The position numbers and the translations under genes were made by a program. Under the pieces are notes generated by a model. The model was not told the DNA's origin. It did no database searches and worked only from the letters and a program-made list of their open reading frames with translations. Shown here piece after piece: positions 35,542 through 46,575 of a stretch of 64,000 nt of DNA. Position 1 is the stretch's first letter. Every line of letters starts with the position of its first letter. Origin of the DNA: Russula earlei (taxonomy: Eukaryota > Basidiomycota > Agaricomycetes > Russulales > Russulaceae); NCBI GenBank assembly GCA_025769875.1, contig JAGFNK010000052.1:113497-177496 (forward strand), in the 5' to 3' direction.

Positions 35542-38500
35542 ATGAATACCTGGGACCGTGCAGCTACAACCATGACTGCACTGAACAGCTTTATCATCCC
35601 AATAGATGTCCGTCAAGCCCTCCTCCCAGATCCCAAATGTGCTATATCTCAGATCCTCACTTTTCCAATGCCTGTGCAGCTGAGAATGGCCGTAACAACA
35701 GTGAACATAGCACATTTTGTCTCAGGACAGTTGCCTACATTTACTGACAATGTAGAGGTCCTAAAAACGTGGCCAATCCCATCCCATAACCTTCTTGACA
35801 ATATACACCAAAAGGCTCTAGAGACACATTCGATGTCCATCTGTTATCCACATGTGCCCACATCCCACCCAGCTCGACAACTCCACTTCCCACTCTGGGT
35901 CTTGTCATACTGGAGGGAAACCTCCTTGCTGTGCATGTATGTGACAGGCCCATGGAGCAGCGCAGAGCTATGGCTGATGAAAGAGAGGACTGCCGCAGCG
36001 TCCTACTGCTCGCCAGATAGGTGACGTCTATGTGAAGAGGCACAGGCTATGTTCCTAGCCATCCCTTGGGCTGGGGATGTGCATGGGTTTACTGAAGCTG
36101 AACCAGTCATTAAATTAGTGAGCTATCTTTCTCAGGACTGGTTGGCGACTGCTCACAGCAATCACCAACTCGACCTTCTCCAATGGAATGTTGCTCACTC
36201 TGGAATGGATCCACAGTCCCTCTGTGAGGTTGTGAATCTCAGCTTCTTTCATAAAATAGTGCAGATCTATCATACCAGAAATACCACCCCATACAATGCA
36301 GTCGGCGGAGCTCACCATTTACGGAATGTTGGAGAGGAGCTAGCAAATGGTATATGGACGACAGTTGTTGGGACCATAAATGTCAACAACAACCATTGGG
36401 TTGCGGTCGTAGTTGACGCTGCCCAGTCAACCATCCGATATGGTGACTCATTGGGTGGCAATGATACTGAGGTGAAGCTGCCGTGGCATGGTGGATCAAT
36501 ACCCACATACCACACAAGTTTGCAGAGGAGGACTTACCAATAACACATCAACAAGATACCCACTCCTGCCTCATCTTTGTGACTAATGCGGCTGCACACT
36601 TTATCCTGCCTGCACAAATACCTCTCCTTCAACCCGACACAGCCACTGAAGAAAGGATCTCTATGTTCATGCATGTTGCACAGCATGACCTCAAGCTAGT
36701 GAGTTACAAAGTCAATAGGTGTCTGCAAGCTGAATCTGACATTTCCTTAGTGACCAGCGGACCAGGACCCACCTGGGGGTCATATCTATACATTTGGTAT
36801 TGTTCCAGGTGATGGAGGCTTCTTCTTTCCTGTAGTTATGGCTCCCCTGCAGAAGCAAACAACACATGCCATACCTGCAGAACACTCACCAATAGTTACT
36901 GGATGGCCCGATGTCCCATCCACATCATCCAACTTCACAACCATATCCTCCACTGGGCCCTCTAACCTCGAATCTGTGAAGAAGCGTAAACACAACCCAT
37001 CTGCATGGCACTCAATTGTGAAGGCTGGATCATTACACAGCTTTTTCAAGCCTGTTACAGCTGACGTTGCAGTGGCTGATTGGGCACGGATGTCCCTAGA
37101 ATGGAGGAAGAACATGGAACAGTTGAAAGCAGGTGATGATGCATGTGCAGAACAGGCCAAGTGACAGAAAACAGAAGGAGCAATGCAGTGTCAGCGCAAA
37201 TGCAGGAGTAGGAACATAACTAGTGAAATAAAGTCAGGAAAGCGAGACTCAAATGGCAAGATAATCAAAGCCAAGGTGGTGCTCATTTCAGAACAATCTT
37301 CATCATTGAATGTGGCTGAAGCAACACGTCCGAATCATGCTTTCAATGAGGACAAGCGTCATGAGTGGACAGATGTTGGACGACCGCAAGTGACCGAGTA
37401 CAAAGAAGCTGTCTTGACAAACTGGATGTCACCACTCATTTGGTCAATAATTGACCGAGTATCCAAACACCATCCAAGTATGAAACCCACCAAGATCATT
37501 CATGAACTCAAGTTGAAGGATCCTGTTCTCTTTGACAAACTTTCCCCTCAAACCCTTCATGGTTGGATTGATTGATCCAGTGTTTGTCCAGTCTGGAGTG
37601 GAAAGACTCTTGAGCGGGTGGCAAGGGGCAAGATGCCAGGAGGCCTTACAACAAGGGTTGGAGTCCTGGTGTGTTGCAGGAGTTGCCATCACCACCAGCT
37701 AACACCTTGCCCCAGGTAAAATATCCTGAAGCAACAGCAGAGGCATTAAAGTACATCAGTGGTCTTCATGAAGCATCTGTCACGCTCACATTGAACACTG
37801 TCCGAGGGCTAATCATTGCTCATTTCCAACATTGCACACCCAAAATCTTCAAGGAGCCATCAGCCGATGGCACACTCTTCCGATGTTCTGAGGTGTTTGT
37901 CTTGAAGTTCCTTCATTGTGCGCTAGGCTGGAATATGCAGCGATCAACACAGGCAGGCCAGAAGATCCCAGAAAATGCAGATGAGATCCTTAGGAAGGCA
38001 TTCTTGCAAATAGCATGGGCTTGTGAAGGATGAAATGATACCATCAGTGCTGATTGTCAACAGCGATCAGACTCAGGTTGTCTTGGCACAGGGCTGCCAC
38101 ATGACTTACGCATCGTCTGGTTCAAATCAAGTCGCCACTGTTGGTGCGGAGGAGAAACGTGCCCTCACAATCTTTCCTAGTGTCATGAACCATGGCAAAC
38201 TTTTACCCATTCAAGCCATCCACAAAGGGCAGAATCACAAGTTGCTCCCTAGCCCCACTGCACAGAGCCAGTATGAGTCAGACAAGGCTGGATTCCTCTT
38301 TGAGCTCTCTAAGACGACTACGTACTGGTCCATGATTGCGACAATGCAAAACTTCGTGAACATCATGCTGGCACCTTATTTTGACAACATCTGGAAGGAG
38401 CTTGGGCTGGACCAGGACCAAATGGCCTTGTGGCTCATTGACTGCTGGTCAGTCCATCGCTCCAAAGAATTCCTGGATTGGATGGCTTTGAAACATGCGT

Positions 38501-40140
38501 CTATCATTGTTATCTTCATTCCTGCTGGCATGACTGGCTTATTTCAGCCTTGTGATGTTGGCTTACAGCGAATTTTCAAGCATTCACTCAAGAAATCAGC
38601 CCATGAAGATATGGTCCATGAAGTTCTTAGTCAACTCGAAGCTGGACGCCCAGTACAAGATGTAAAACTTGATACCAGTATCAAAATACTACAGGATCGG
38701 ACTGTACACTGGATTTGGATGGCTTATCAGGCTCTCAATAAGCCTGATATTATTAAGAAGGTAAGTTTGCTCTCCCATCTATGCATTGCTTTGTTGATTA
38801 AGACGTTGTCAGGCTTGGGAAATGTGCAGGGCTGGAGATTTCAACCTGTCTTACACCAGCCTGACCAGTTGTGAGGCATCAAAAGCACTTCGTGAGCTTG
38901 TTACAATGGACCTGACGTTTTGGGCAGAGATCACACAGCCATGTTCCCGAGGCGGTGTGCCCCACCATGCACCTCCTACACTTACTGCACTACAAGAACA
39001 AGCGGAGGACCTTGAAGAGAGTGCTATTGATATTCATGGTGATGACAGTGAAGTTCCCATGACAGATGTCGTTTCTGCACATACACAACTTGAATGCTCC
39101 AACTCTATGGATTGCGATTGTCAAGACACGTACTGCTGATCACTAAGGACTCAGGAGCAGGTGGGCAAGGGTTGGAACAGATGGTATGTGGCATAAACGG
39201 CGTTGAACAAGAGGACGAGCCAAACGACTAGGAGATACCAGATGGGGACTGGTATGTGTTGCAGAAGGCAGAGGCGAAGAGTAGAGGCCAGTGCAGTGAG
39301 GAGCTTTAAACAAGGCGGTCGTTGAAGAGTACCTTGAAGATGAGGGAGGACTTTAGACTGAGCGGTCGCAGGGGAGTACCCAGGAAGATGAGAGTATCAC
39401 AAATGGACAGTCTGATGACTGCCATGCTTCATTGGGGCTTATATACAGTGTACAGGGTCGATTACAAAGAACTGGGACTATTCTAGACTCTTTGGTACTA
39501 TCCAATAGGACTACAGAGGCATAAACTTGCTTGTGTCAAGTTTCAGGCTTACTGAGCGCATTACTGATCATTGTGGAGCAATGACATCATTATGATGTCA
39601 CTGTGGAGCGCTTAGTGAGCCTATGAGGTCACTGTGGAGTTGCTCAGTCAGCCATGATGTCATTGGAGCCTTGATGATGTCAGATGAGTTATGCAACAGT
39701 TTCTAAGAGTTTGTGCCGCTGTTTTGGGTTTTTGGTGGCTGGGTGACCATGTGGCTGCCACGCGTTGATTACCCGATTAGGAAACAGGTGCCTGGTCGTG
39801 TTATAGTGCCTTTGCAATAGCGATATCTTGTACCGCAGGAGGGATAGCCCAGAAAATGGAAGGGAGTTGGCAATGCAAAGTGAGAGAGGTCTCTCTTGAG
39901 TGAAATAGGACAATCTATGGCCAGGACATGGCCTTGGTTCGTAACAGCGATGACAATGACAAGCTGTACATACCAGGAGAAGAAGGTGGCCTTGTTTCAA
40001 CTGCAGATGCAGAGTGTGCTTCAATGGAGTCCATTCAAGGTGAGGTAGTTGATACAACTCAGGCTATTCAAGCTGTAGAAGGACATGGTAAGTGTAAGAA
40101 GCATGCAAACATCCTCTATTCCTCCAAATTTGGGTCATGA
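35542..40140 (+). pseudogene. Ulp1 (C48) protease - DDE_1 transposase fusion, degenerate
   Basis: Coding remnants run in order on the plus strand. 35542-36024 includes PLWVLSYWRE and is unknown but matches an N-terminal region of fungal Ulp1-like proteins. 36049-36543 carries the protease His and Asp (NNNHWVAVV, about 36394; YGDSLGG, about 36445). In a second frame, 36483 onwards has the Gln/Cys part (HQQDTHSC, Cys at 36567). A Lys/Arg-rich linker and probable DNA-binding region follow (36838-37575). The transposase core at 38023-38874 has Asp residues in VNSDQTQVV (38065), LIDCWSVHRS (38440) and QPCDVG (38554), a DD37D spacing. A clean intron is 38761-38812 (GTAAGT to CAG). The last exon is split by the solo LTR and ends at 40140. 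Defects: in-frame stops near 36022, 37162 and 37573, and frameshifts near 36465, 37660 and 38020. Confidence 0.75.
39119..39946 (-). repeat. Solo LTR A (828 bp) of the outer Gypsy family
   Basis: Begins TGTCAAGACACG and ends GTAACA on the plus strand, with 5-bp duplications GCGAT at 39114-39118 and 39947-39951. It is nearly identical in sequence and length to 50895-51722 and to the inverted copy at 56149-56976. It interrupts the transposase's last exon: removing LTR plus one GCGAT restores the frame (GAT GAC AAT). No internal retroelement sequence remains. Confidence 0.9.
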
Positions 40141-40318
40141 ATGATGGGAGCGACATGGACAACGAGTAGATAGAATTTAGGTACTTTTTAAAAATAAATA
40201 AATAAGTATTCCTGTTTAGGAAACTTTTTGATGATTTTTGTCACAGTCTTCATAATTGGTTGTGACCTGTGACCTGAGCCATATCTCTTCTCTTCAGAGG
40301 GGGCTTGTGATGCATGAC

Positions 40319-40343
40319 TGAAGAGTTGGTTGTATTAGTACAG
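40319..40343 (-). repeat. Right terminal inverted repeat of the Ulp1-DDE transposon
   Basis: Inverse complement of the left end with one mismatch; followed by TA at 40344-40345. Confidence 0.85.
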
Positions 40344-40345
40344 TA

Positions 40346-40890
40346 CTCAGGATGCTCTGGGATTTTCAATGAGACTTCTAATACATGTTTTGATAATCCA
40401 TGCCAAGCAAGTTTCGGTGGTAACTCACACAGCTTGGGTTTTTCATTTCATCCGGCAACGTTGGCTCAATACCTCCATAGCTGATTATATCAGGGTCTGT
40501 TATAGGTAAAATGTCTCACCAATGATCTGGGCTTTTGTGAAACCCATAACATGTGATTGGTGATGTTGGCAGCTTGGCTCAAAGCCACAAGCCAGCTGGG
40601 GCTGAGCCTGCAGGAGCCAAGCCAACATGGGCCATGTCAATGGCTGAATGGCTCATGGCTCAGGCTTGACGTACTACTATATTACCCTGTACATTTGTCA
40701 CCCCCAGTCATTTGTCACTTTTGAAATATCTCACCTCAGAGGCCTTCCAGTGACCTGGTACTGTGCACACCATCTATTATATTATATCTAAAGGTGTCCA
40801 GCCATTTTCACAATGAGATATTCATTATTGAAGGAGTCCCTTCTGAGGGGGGATTTTGTGTGTGATGTCATGCCTGCCAGTTCCTGCTGA
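40346..40890. other. Non-coding sequence, probably the 5' end of a second DDE_1 transposon
   Basis: No ORF of note. It has an imperfect palindrome around 40561-40634 (arms AGCTTGGCTC and GAGCCAAGC) and spaced TTTGTCAC motifs at about 40695-40720 that resemble the subterminal motifs of the neighbouring transposon. No matching right end is visible, so boundaries cannot be set. Confidence 0.35.
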
Positions 40891-41585
40891 GTGGAGCCTG
40901 AAGGCATACACATTTTCATCAGTTGTCTGTCATCAGTATTTACACACAGGTCACTCCTTGATGTGCTGATGTTATTGATGGAATGTCTAGAAAAATCCTC
41001 TTGTTGCTCTCAGGATCCACATTATGAACAATGTGTGCAAAAGGCCCTTTGCAGCCTTAATGATAGAACCTACAAGACTCTAGCAGCTGCTGCCAGAGCT
41101 CATGGTGTTTGTGATGCTGCATGTACCATTTTACAATGCATATCCATTATCTTCATTCTTTAGGTTAGGTGAACCACATTAGGTTTTGTGACTGTCATCA
41201 AAGCTGAAAAACAGCTGCAGTTGACTGCCAACTGGTGGACACCGAACAGGAAAAGGTATTGCTAGAATGGATTGATCATTCTGTGATATCTGGTGAGCCT
41301 TTCCATGCTGGTGGTCTTTGTGCACATGCAAGGGATCTTTCAGGAAAACACCCTGGTTGACATTGGCATGAGCACTTCAAACAGCGTCATGCTGACATCC
41401 TTGTTGCCATGAAGGCTACCGGTCTTGACCCTGTCAGGGTAAAAACTTCAACAAATTGAATGTCTTGCATCTCACCAGTTCAATTGTTGAGCTGATTGAG
41501 ACCTATGGCTTCATCCCACCCGAGCACCCCTGGAATACAGACAAGAAGGGGGTCCAGATGGGTGGAGGTCACAAGGCTGGAAGGT

Positions 41586-42110
41586 TGTAGAAACTAAACA
41601 GTTTATTTGGGGTATGGAAGGGTTGTTTTGAGTGAGTGTATGCAGTGTCGAAGGGGACCTGCATGTTCGCACACGTGGGAATCGCTGAATAATGAAACGA
41701 CTGTACTCAGTGACTTGTGCACGTGAGCGATCACTATGGATATATATTTACCTGAATAATGTAACGACTGTACTATTCAAGTATGAGCTTTATGGAATGT
41801 AAGGAACAATAAGTAAGTGGGAACACACCTCAGTGACTGGTGCGCATGAGCAATCACTGAGGAGCAAGGGTAAACTATCTACTCATTTAAGTAGGCAGGA
41901 GGTAAGCGAATGGTATCCAAATGATGGAACGTCAGTTGACCCAATCAGCATCTATGTCAATTGACTAGACTAGGTACAAACTGAGTGTAAATAACTAGTT
42001 CTACTCAGAGATGCTAAGAACAGTCCTGGGTATATATCCCAAGTGAGGGGATCCCTCACTTGGCTTCGTGTGCTCACAATCGAGCTCACCCGCGGTCGGG
42101 AATCACAACA
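41586..42110 (-). repeat. Copia 3' LTR
   Basis: 525 bp, TG...CA, preceded by the AAGGT duplication. It differs from its partner at some two dozen positions, nearly all CpG versus TpG/CpA. Confidence 0.95.
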
Positions 42111-45100
42111 CTCCCCCTCGCTTTGTGAACAGGCTGAGTCCTGACGCAAAGTGTTTGACTTTCACTGAGGGAAGTGCCTTGGTGAGGGCGTTGGCGAGCA
42201 TATCATCTGTTGGACAATATACAAGTCATGCGGACCCCTGCTTGATGACCCATCGAATCCAGTGGTAACGGATGTCGATGTGCTTGGTCTGGGCATGGTA
42301 CTGGTGATCGCGCGCAAGTGCGATGGCAGATTGATTGTCTGAGAAAAGGGTGGTAGGGTTGGAGAGAGGCCCGAAGACTTCTTATAGAAGACTGCGCAGC
42401 CAGAGCGCTTCCTTCATTCTGTGGGTGGCTGCAATGTATTCACTCTCTGTGGTCGAGAGCAAAATGATCTCCTGGCGCTTTGAGGACCATGAAATGGCAC
42501 TGCTGTCGATGAGGAAGGTGTAGCCTGAGATGGCGCGCCGATCCTCGGCCATGCTGCCATCGGCGTCTGTGTAGCCTACGAGGACACGCCTGGTTTCGCC
42601 GTAGGTGAGCCACAGGTCGCGTGTGCCGGCCAGGTAGCGGAAGATATGCTTGACGGCCTGCCAGTGTGCTGGTCCTGGGTTTGAGGCAAAACGTGTGACA
42701 GTCGCAACGGCAAATGCGATGTCCGGGCGCGTTGAAAGTGCAGCCCAATTGAGGGCGCTGATGGCCTCTTGGTACAGCGCGTTGCGCATGGCAGCATATT
42801 CGGCTGCACTGGAGGGGGACTGCTCACTGGTTAGGTGCACCTGAATATCCATGGGTGTGGAAAGTGGTTTGAGCTCATCCAAGTGGTAACGGCGGAGAAT
42901 GGCGTCAATGTATGCCTGCTGGGAGAGGTGAATAGTCCCGCCTACACGGTCACGCTGGACCTTGATGCCGAGCATCCAGTGGAGCTCACTGAGGTCCGTG
43001 ACCTTGACGTGCTTGCATAATCTGGCCTTGAGGTTGTTCACGAGTCGCATGTTGCTCGCTGCAATTGTGCAATTGTCGACATGCACGGCAACGACTATAA
43101 TGTTGTGCGCACGACCTCCGGACTTGAAGAAGACGGCTTGATCGACAGAGCACTGTCTGAACTGTAGGGATGTGAATATGGAGGAGAGTTTTTGGTACCA
43201 CCTCCTGCCGGACTGTTTCAGTCCATAAAGTGTTTTCACGAGGCGTAGCACTTGTGCACCTGCCTTTGGGTCTTGGTACCCTGGAGGATGCTGCATGAAC
43301 AGCACTTCACTGTTGTTGAGCACACCATTTAGATAGGCACCTTTGATGTCAATCTGATGGAGTTCCAGCTGAAGATGATTTGCCATAGCAATGATGGCAC
43401 GCGATGATGCAAGGCATGCTACCGGGGTGTATGTGTCGTCATAGTCGACACCACCTATCTGACTGAAACCTTGGGCAACGAGGCGCGCCTTGTAGCGCGC
43501 GATGTTGCCTGCTGCGTCCTTTTTGGCTTTGAAAACCCATTTGGAGCCAATAATGTTTACTCCGGCTGGCGGTTCTTCAAGGCGCCAGGTGCCCGCAGTT
43601 TTGAGCATTGTGAGCTCTTCCTCAATGGCCTTCTCCCAGAGAGGCCACTCTGGTCTGCATTTGGCTTCGGCAAGTGAGTGTGGCTTGAGTGCTTCGGTGT
43701 CGGCTGTTGCGGTTGCGAATGTGAGCTCAAGGCCAACGTGGTCCTCGAGGAGTGTGGGCAGGCTGTCGTCGACGGACCATGCTCCCCCTGCTTCCTCCGT
43801 GTCGAGGGGTCTGGGCAAACGGATGCTGCGTGGGATGAGTGGGGTGCTCTGGTGTGGGGAAGTGATGCCCTCGCCCGCTTGGAGGTCGCGCATGATGTGT
43901 GAGGGCTTGCGTAGTCAGGTGGAATGCTGAGGGGCATTGTTGGGGGTGGTCTCGACTTCTTCTTCTGAGGGAGGATACTGATCTGGTACTTGCGGTGCGT
44001 CAGGCGTTTTGGGTACAAGGGGTGTATTAGAGTGGGCTGGGTCCACTTCCAAGTTGTGGTCAGAGTGGGTAGGTGACTCAGGCACCTTGTGTAGGTCTGA
44101 CTCATCAGCGGGCTGCTTGCTTCCCACAGTCGGTAATGCGATGGGCTGCTCCCCCTCGAGCGGCGTGTTCGATGCGAAATACACGTCCCGCTCAATGTGG
44201 ACTATTCAAGTTTTCAGGCAGTATACCCTGTGGGCATGTGAGTCAGTGTCAACACCAAGCCATTTGCCCTCGCGTGCCCTCGGGTTTAACTTGGAGCCTT
44301 TCTTCCCAGTGTGCACCCAGACACTGCAACCCCACCGGTGCAGGCCAGACAGATCTGGTGGCTCCTTGTGTAGGGCTTCATGCAGCGTCTTGCCATCTAG
44401 TGCGTGCGTGGCAGTTCGGTTCTTGAGCCACATGGCATGCCGCAGCACCTCACCCCATAACGACTTGGGGAGGCCACTTCCGTGTGAGAGCGCACGCATG
44501 CGCTTGAGCAGCGTCTGGTTAAGGCGCTCCGCAATGCCATTGTGCTGTGGCGTGTCATGCATGGTGAGACGGTGTGCGGTGCCGGCCGCAGCCAGGTGTT
44601 TGTCAAAGGGGCCACTCAAGTATTCACCTCCGTGATTGGAGCGAAGTACTTTGATGGCTTTGCAATGCCCCTGAGAGATTGCCCAGGCTTCAAAGGCCTT
44701 ATACTTCTCGAGTGCCTCCGATTTCTTTGTGAGCAGGAAGGCAATAGTGTAGCGTGTTGCACTGTCTGTGAATGAGATAAAGTACTTGCACCCTTGACGT
44801 GTTGTGATGGATGCGGGCCCCCACAAGTCGCTGTGTATCTCTTCACCGAAGTGTTGGGCAGGCGGGCTCCGACGCACTTTCAGAATAGGGAGGTGAGTAG
44901 CACGCGCGTATATGCACGCATCGCAATTGCTTTCCTTTGATGCGGGGTCGACGATAATGCCTCTGACGGCACCGGTTTGGATTAATTTGCGCGCACTGGA
45001 GGGGGCAATGTGCCCTAGGTGTCTGTGTAGCTCCATCAGTGAGAGCTTGATTGCATGGGCGTACTCTGCGCACCGTTCAACGCGATATAATCCACACGTG

Positions 45101-45792
45101 CTGCATGGTATGCGTGCCACACGCTCGCCTTCCAGGGTGGCAATGCTCAAATGCCCATCACGCAATTCCATACGATAGCCTTCACTGTCCAGTTCTCCTA
45201 ATGAGATGAGTGTGTAAGCGACCCGTGGGGCGTGTAGGACTCCATGGAGCCTCAGCGTGCCCCATCCTCCTGCATTAGGTACTGGCACTGTGAGCGATCC
45301 TATGCCGATTGCTTTGAACTGCTCCTGATTTGCGGTGATAAGAGTTATGGGAGGGGACAGGGGTCGATATTCAGTAAAGTCCTCCTTGTAGGGGCTGATG
45401 TGTTTCGTTGCTCCGGAGTCGTAGAGTTCGACGTGGACTCCACCTCCCTGAGCGGATTGCCTGGTTGACGCCGCGGCCATCTCCTCCATGTTGCATGCGT
45501 GCATCGTGTCATTTGCTCCGGCGAAAGAGGGGTCCAGGTTGGCGCCGGAGGTGTGTGGGCTGCCCTCTGCCTCCTCGGCCAGCCAAAACCCGTCTGCTTT
45601 GACTGTCTTGTTGATGACGGCATTTGCTGACCCTACAGGCCTGGTCTCTGATTGAGTGGGTGCCGGGGTGCTGGTGGATGTGGATGTGGGCTGCGCTGCC
45701 GTGTGTCCTCCTTCTTTGGGGAGTGGCACTTGCACGCCCAGTGTCCCTGCTTTCCACAATTGTGGCATTTCCCTTTGCGATGCTTCTTCTTG
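42103..45792 (-). pseudogene. Copia pol (protease, integrase, RT, RNase H) with nonsense codons
   Basis: One reading frame of about 1,220 codons broken by four stops: TGA 44206-44208, TGA 43915-43917, TAA 42382-42384 and TGA 42226-42228, each explainable by C to T change (three CGA, one CAA). Protease: ELYDSGATKHISP. Integrase: zinc motif H-H-C-C (HRHLGH, CDAC), first Asp in IHSDLWGP, second Asp replaced by Asn in LRSNHGGEY (codon 44635-44637), Glu in HNGIAERLN. RT: KWVFKAKKDAAGNIARYKAR, DIKGAYLNG, and the active-site box reads VHVDNCTIA instead of YVDD (Asn codon 43072-43074). RNase H: YTDADGSMAEDRRAISGY and TTESEYIA, continuing to ALTKALP. The terminal TGA (42103-42105) lies inside the LTR. 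Confidence 0.88.
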
Positions 45793-46571
45793 GCGCCATC
45801 GGACCTGTGAGCAGTGAGAGCTTCGTCCGGTTGCTGGTCCTTTTTGCCCGAGCTTTGGCCTTGGTGACTGCGCCCGCGGCGGGTCTTTATTCTGTCTGCC
45901 TCCTCGCAGATGGAGTCGATGAGGGAGTCCATGGGCACCTTGCTGGTGCTGTTAGTGAGTCGGGCCACTGTCATTAGTCCCAACGCGAAGCATGCCAACT
46001 CGTCTGGGATACTGCAGAGGACGGTGCGTTGGTATTCAGCATCAGAAATGGTGACCCCAGATGCACTGAGCTCTTCACGCTTGAAGCGGAGGTCCTGAAG
46101 GAAGGTTCGGACGTCCATGCCTTTAGTGCAGCGACTGTCCAAGAATGCCTGGAGGCGGTCACTTTGTGCATATTCACTCTTCACTTGGTACTCCTGAGAG
46201 ACCTTCTCCCAACACTGCTGTGCTGTAGGGAGATTTGCTAGACGTACTGCAACTGCGTCGGGCAAACGTTGACAGAGCAGGAAGCACCCTATACAGTCGT
46301 TGCGGTCCCAAGCCTTCATGGCCAAGTCCTCGTCCTTGGTCGGGGTCTTAGGTTTGGCTGGGGCAGGTCGCGGGCTTGTTCCATCATAGTACCCCCACCG
46401 GTCCGTGGCTTCCATGGCTTGACGGAACCGCATGGTGAAGACAGCCCAGTTCGATCCATTCAACTCGAGGTGGGGAATAACTGCTGGCAGCTGATCAAAA
46501 GTTCCGGGGGTGGGTGTTGGCACTGTGGAGGTGGCAGAAGACGTTGAAGCAGATTGAGGTCCAGGGCCCAT
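45633..46571 (-). CDS. Copia Gag
   Basis: 312-codon intact ORF. The N-terminal region has LNGSNWAVFTMRFRQAMEAT (the usual copia Gag block with a conserved Trp) and WEKVSQEYQVKSEYAQSDRL, then a basic stretch and one CCHC knuckle, CHNCGKQGHWACKC, near the end. The start ATG (46569-46571) is only 4 nt from the 5' LTR, within the primer-binding site. Pol follows in the -1 frame with overlap. Confidence 0.9.
   Translation of the reverse strand: MGPGPQSASTSSATSTVPTPTPGTFDQLPAVIPHLELNGSNWAVFTMRFRQAMEATDRWGYYDGTSPRPAPAKPKTPTKDEDLAMKAWDRNDCIGCFLLCQRLPDAVAVRLANLPTAQQCWEKVSQEYQVKSEYAQSDRLQAFLDSRCTKGMDVRTFLQDLRFKREELSASGVTISDAEYQRTVLCSIPDELACFALGLMTVARLTNSTSKVPMDSLIDSICEEADRIKTRRGRSHQGQSSGKKDQQPDEALTAHRSDGAKKKHRKGKCHNCGKQGHWACKCHSPKKEDTRQRSPHPHPPAPRHPLNQRPGL
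45730..45760 (-). other. Candidate -1 ribosomal frameshift site between copia gag and pol
   Basis: Just after the zinc knuckle the gag frame reads CAC TCC CCA AAG AAG. The heptamer C CCA AAG fits the X XXY YYZ slippery pattern, and slipping one base back gives exactly the open pol frame (CCC AAA GAA GGA GGA). Whether a stimulatory RNA structure follows is not assessed. A simple one-base indel is the alternative. Confidence 0.4.
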
Positions 46572-46575
46572 AACC
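46564..46575 (-). other. Copia primer-binding site of half-tRNA type
   Basis: Directly after the 5' LTR the minus strand reads GGTTATGGGCCC. This matches the complement of the anticodon arm of initiator methionine tRNA (one G for A difference), the primer type known for Drosophila copia, which uses a tRNA fragment cut in the anticodon loop. Confidence 0.6.

Larger units (their letters stand above)
33087..40343 (+). mobile_element. TA-flanked DNA transposon carrying Ulp1 protease plus DDE_1 transposase
   Basis: Ends are defined by 25-bp inverted repeats (33087-33111 and 40319-40343; one mismatch) starting CTGTACTAATAC, flanked by TA on both sides (33085-33086, 40344-40345), the target duplication typical of the Tc1/pogo group. 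Two later insertions (retroelement 33244-35449 with a 15-bp duplication; solo LTR 39119-39946) account for about 3.05 kb, leaving an ancestral element of about 4.2 kb. Subterminal GTGACA-type motifs repeat at both ends (near 33120-33220 and 40245-40275). The coding region is decayed, so this copy is not autonomous. Confidence 0.78.

Noticed and set aside
36018..36050. Short intron removing the stop near 36022 in the Ulp1 region
   Set aside because: The only GT-AG pair in phase gives about 28 nt, far below the roughly 50-nt introns of this genome; a nonsense mutation is simpler.
40891..41163. Stand-alone small gene
   Set aside because: Its KALCSLNDRTYKTLAAAARAHGV segment is the helix-turn-helix of a DDE_1 transposase whose remaining parts follow in shifted frames.
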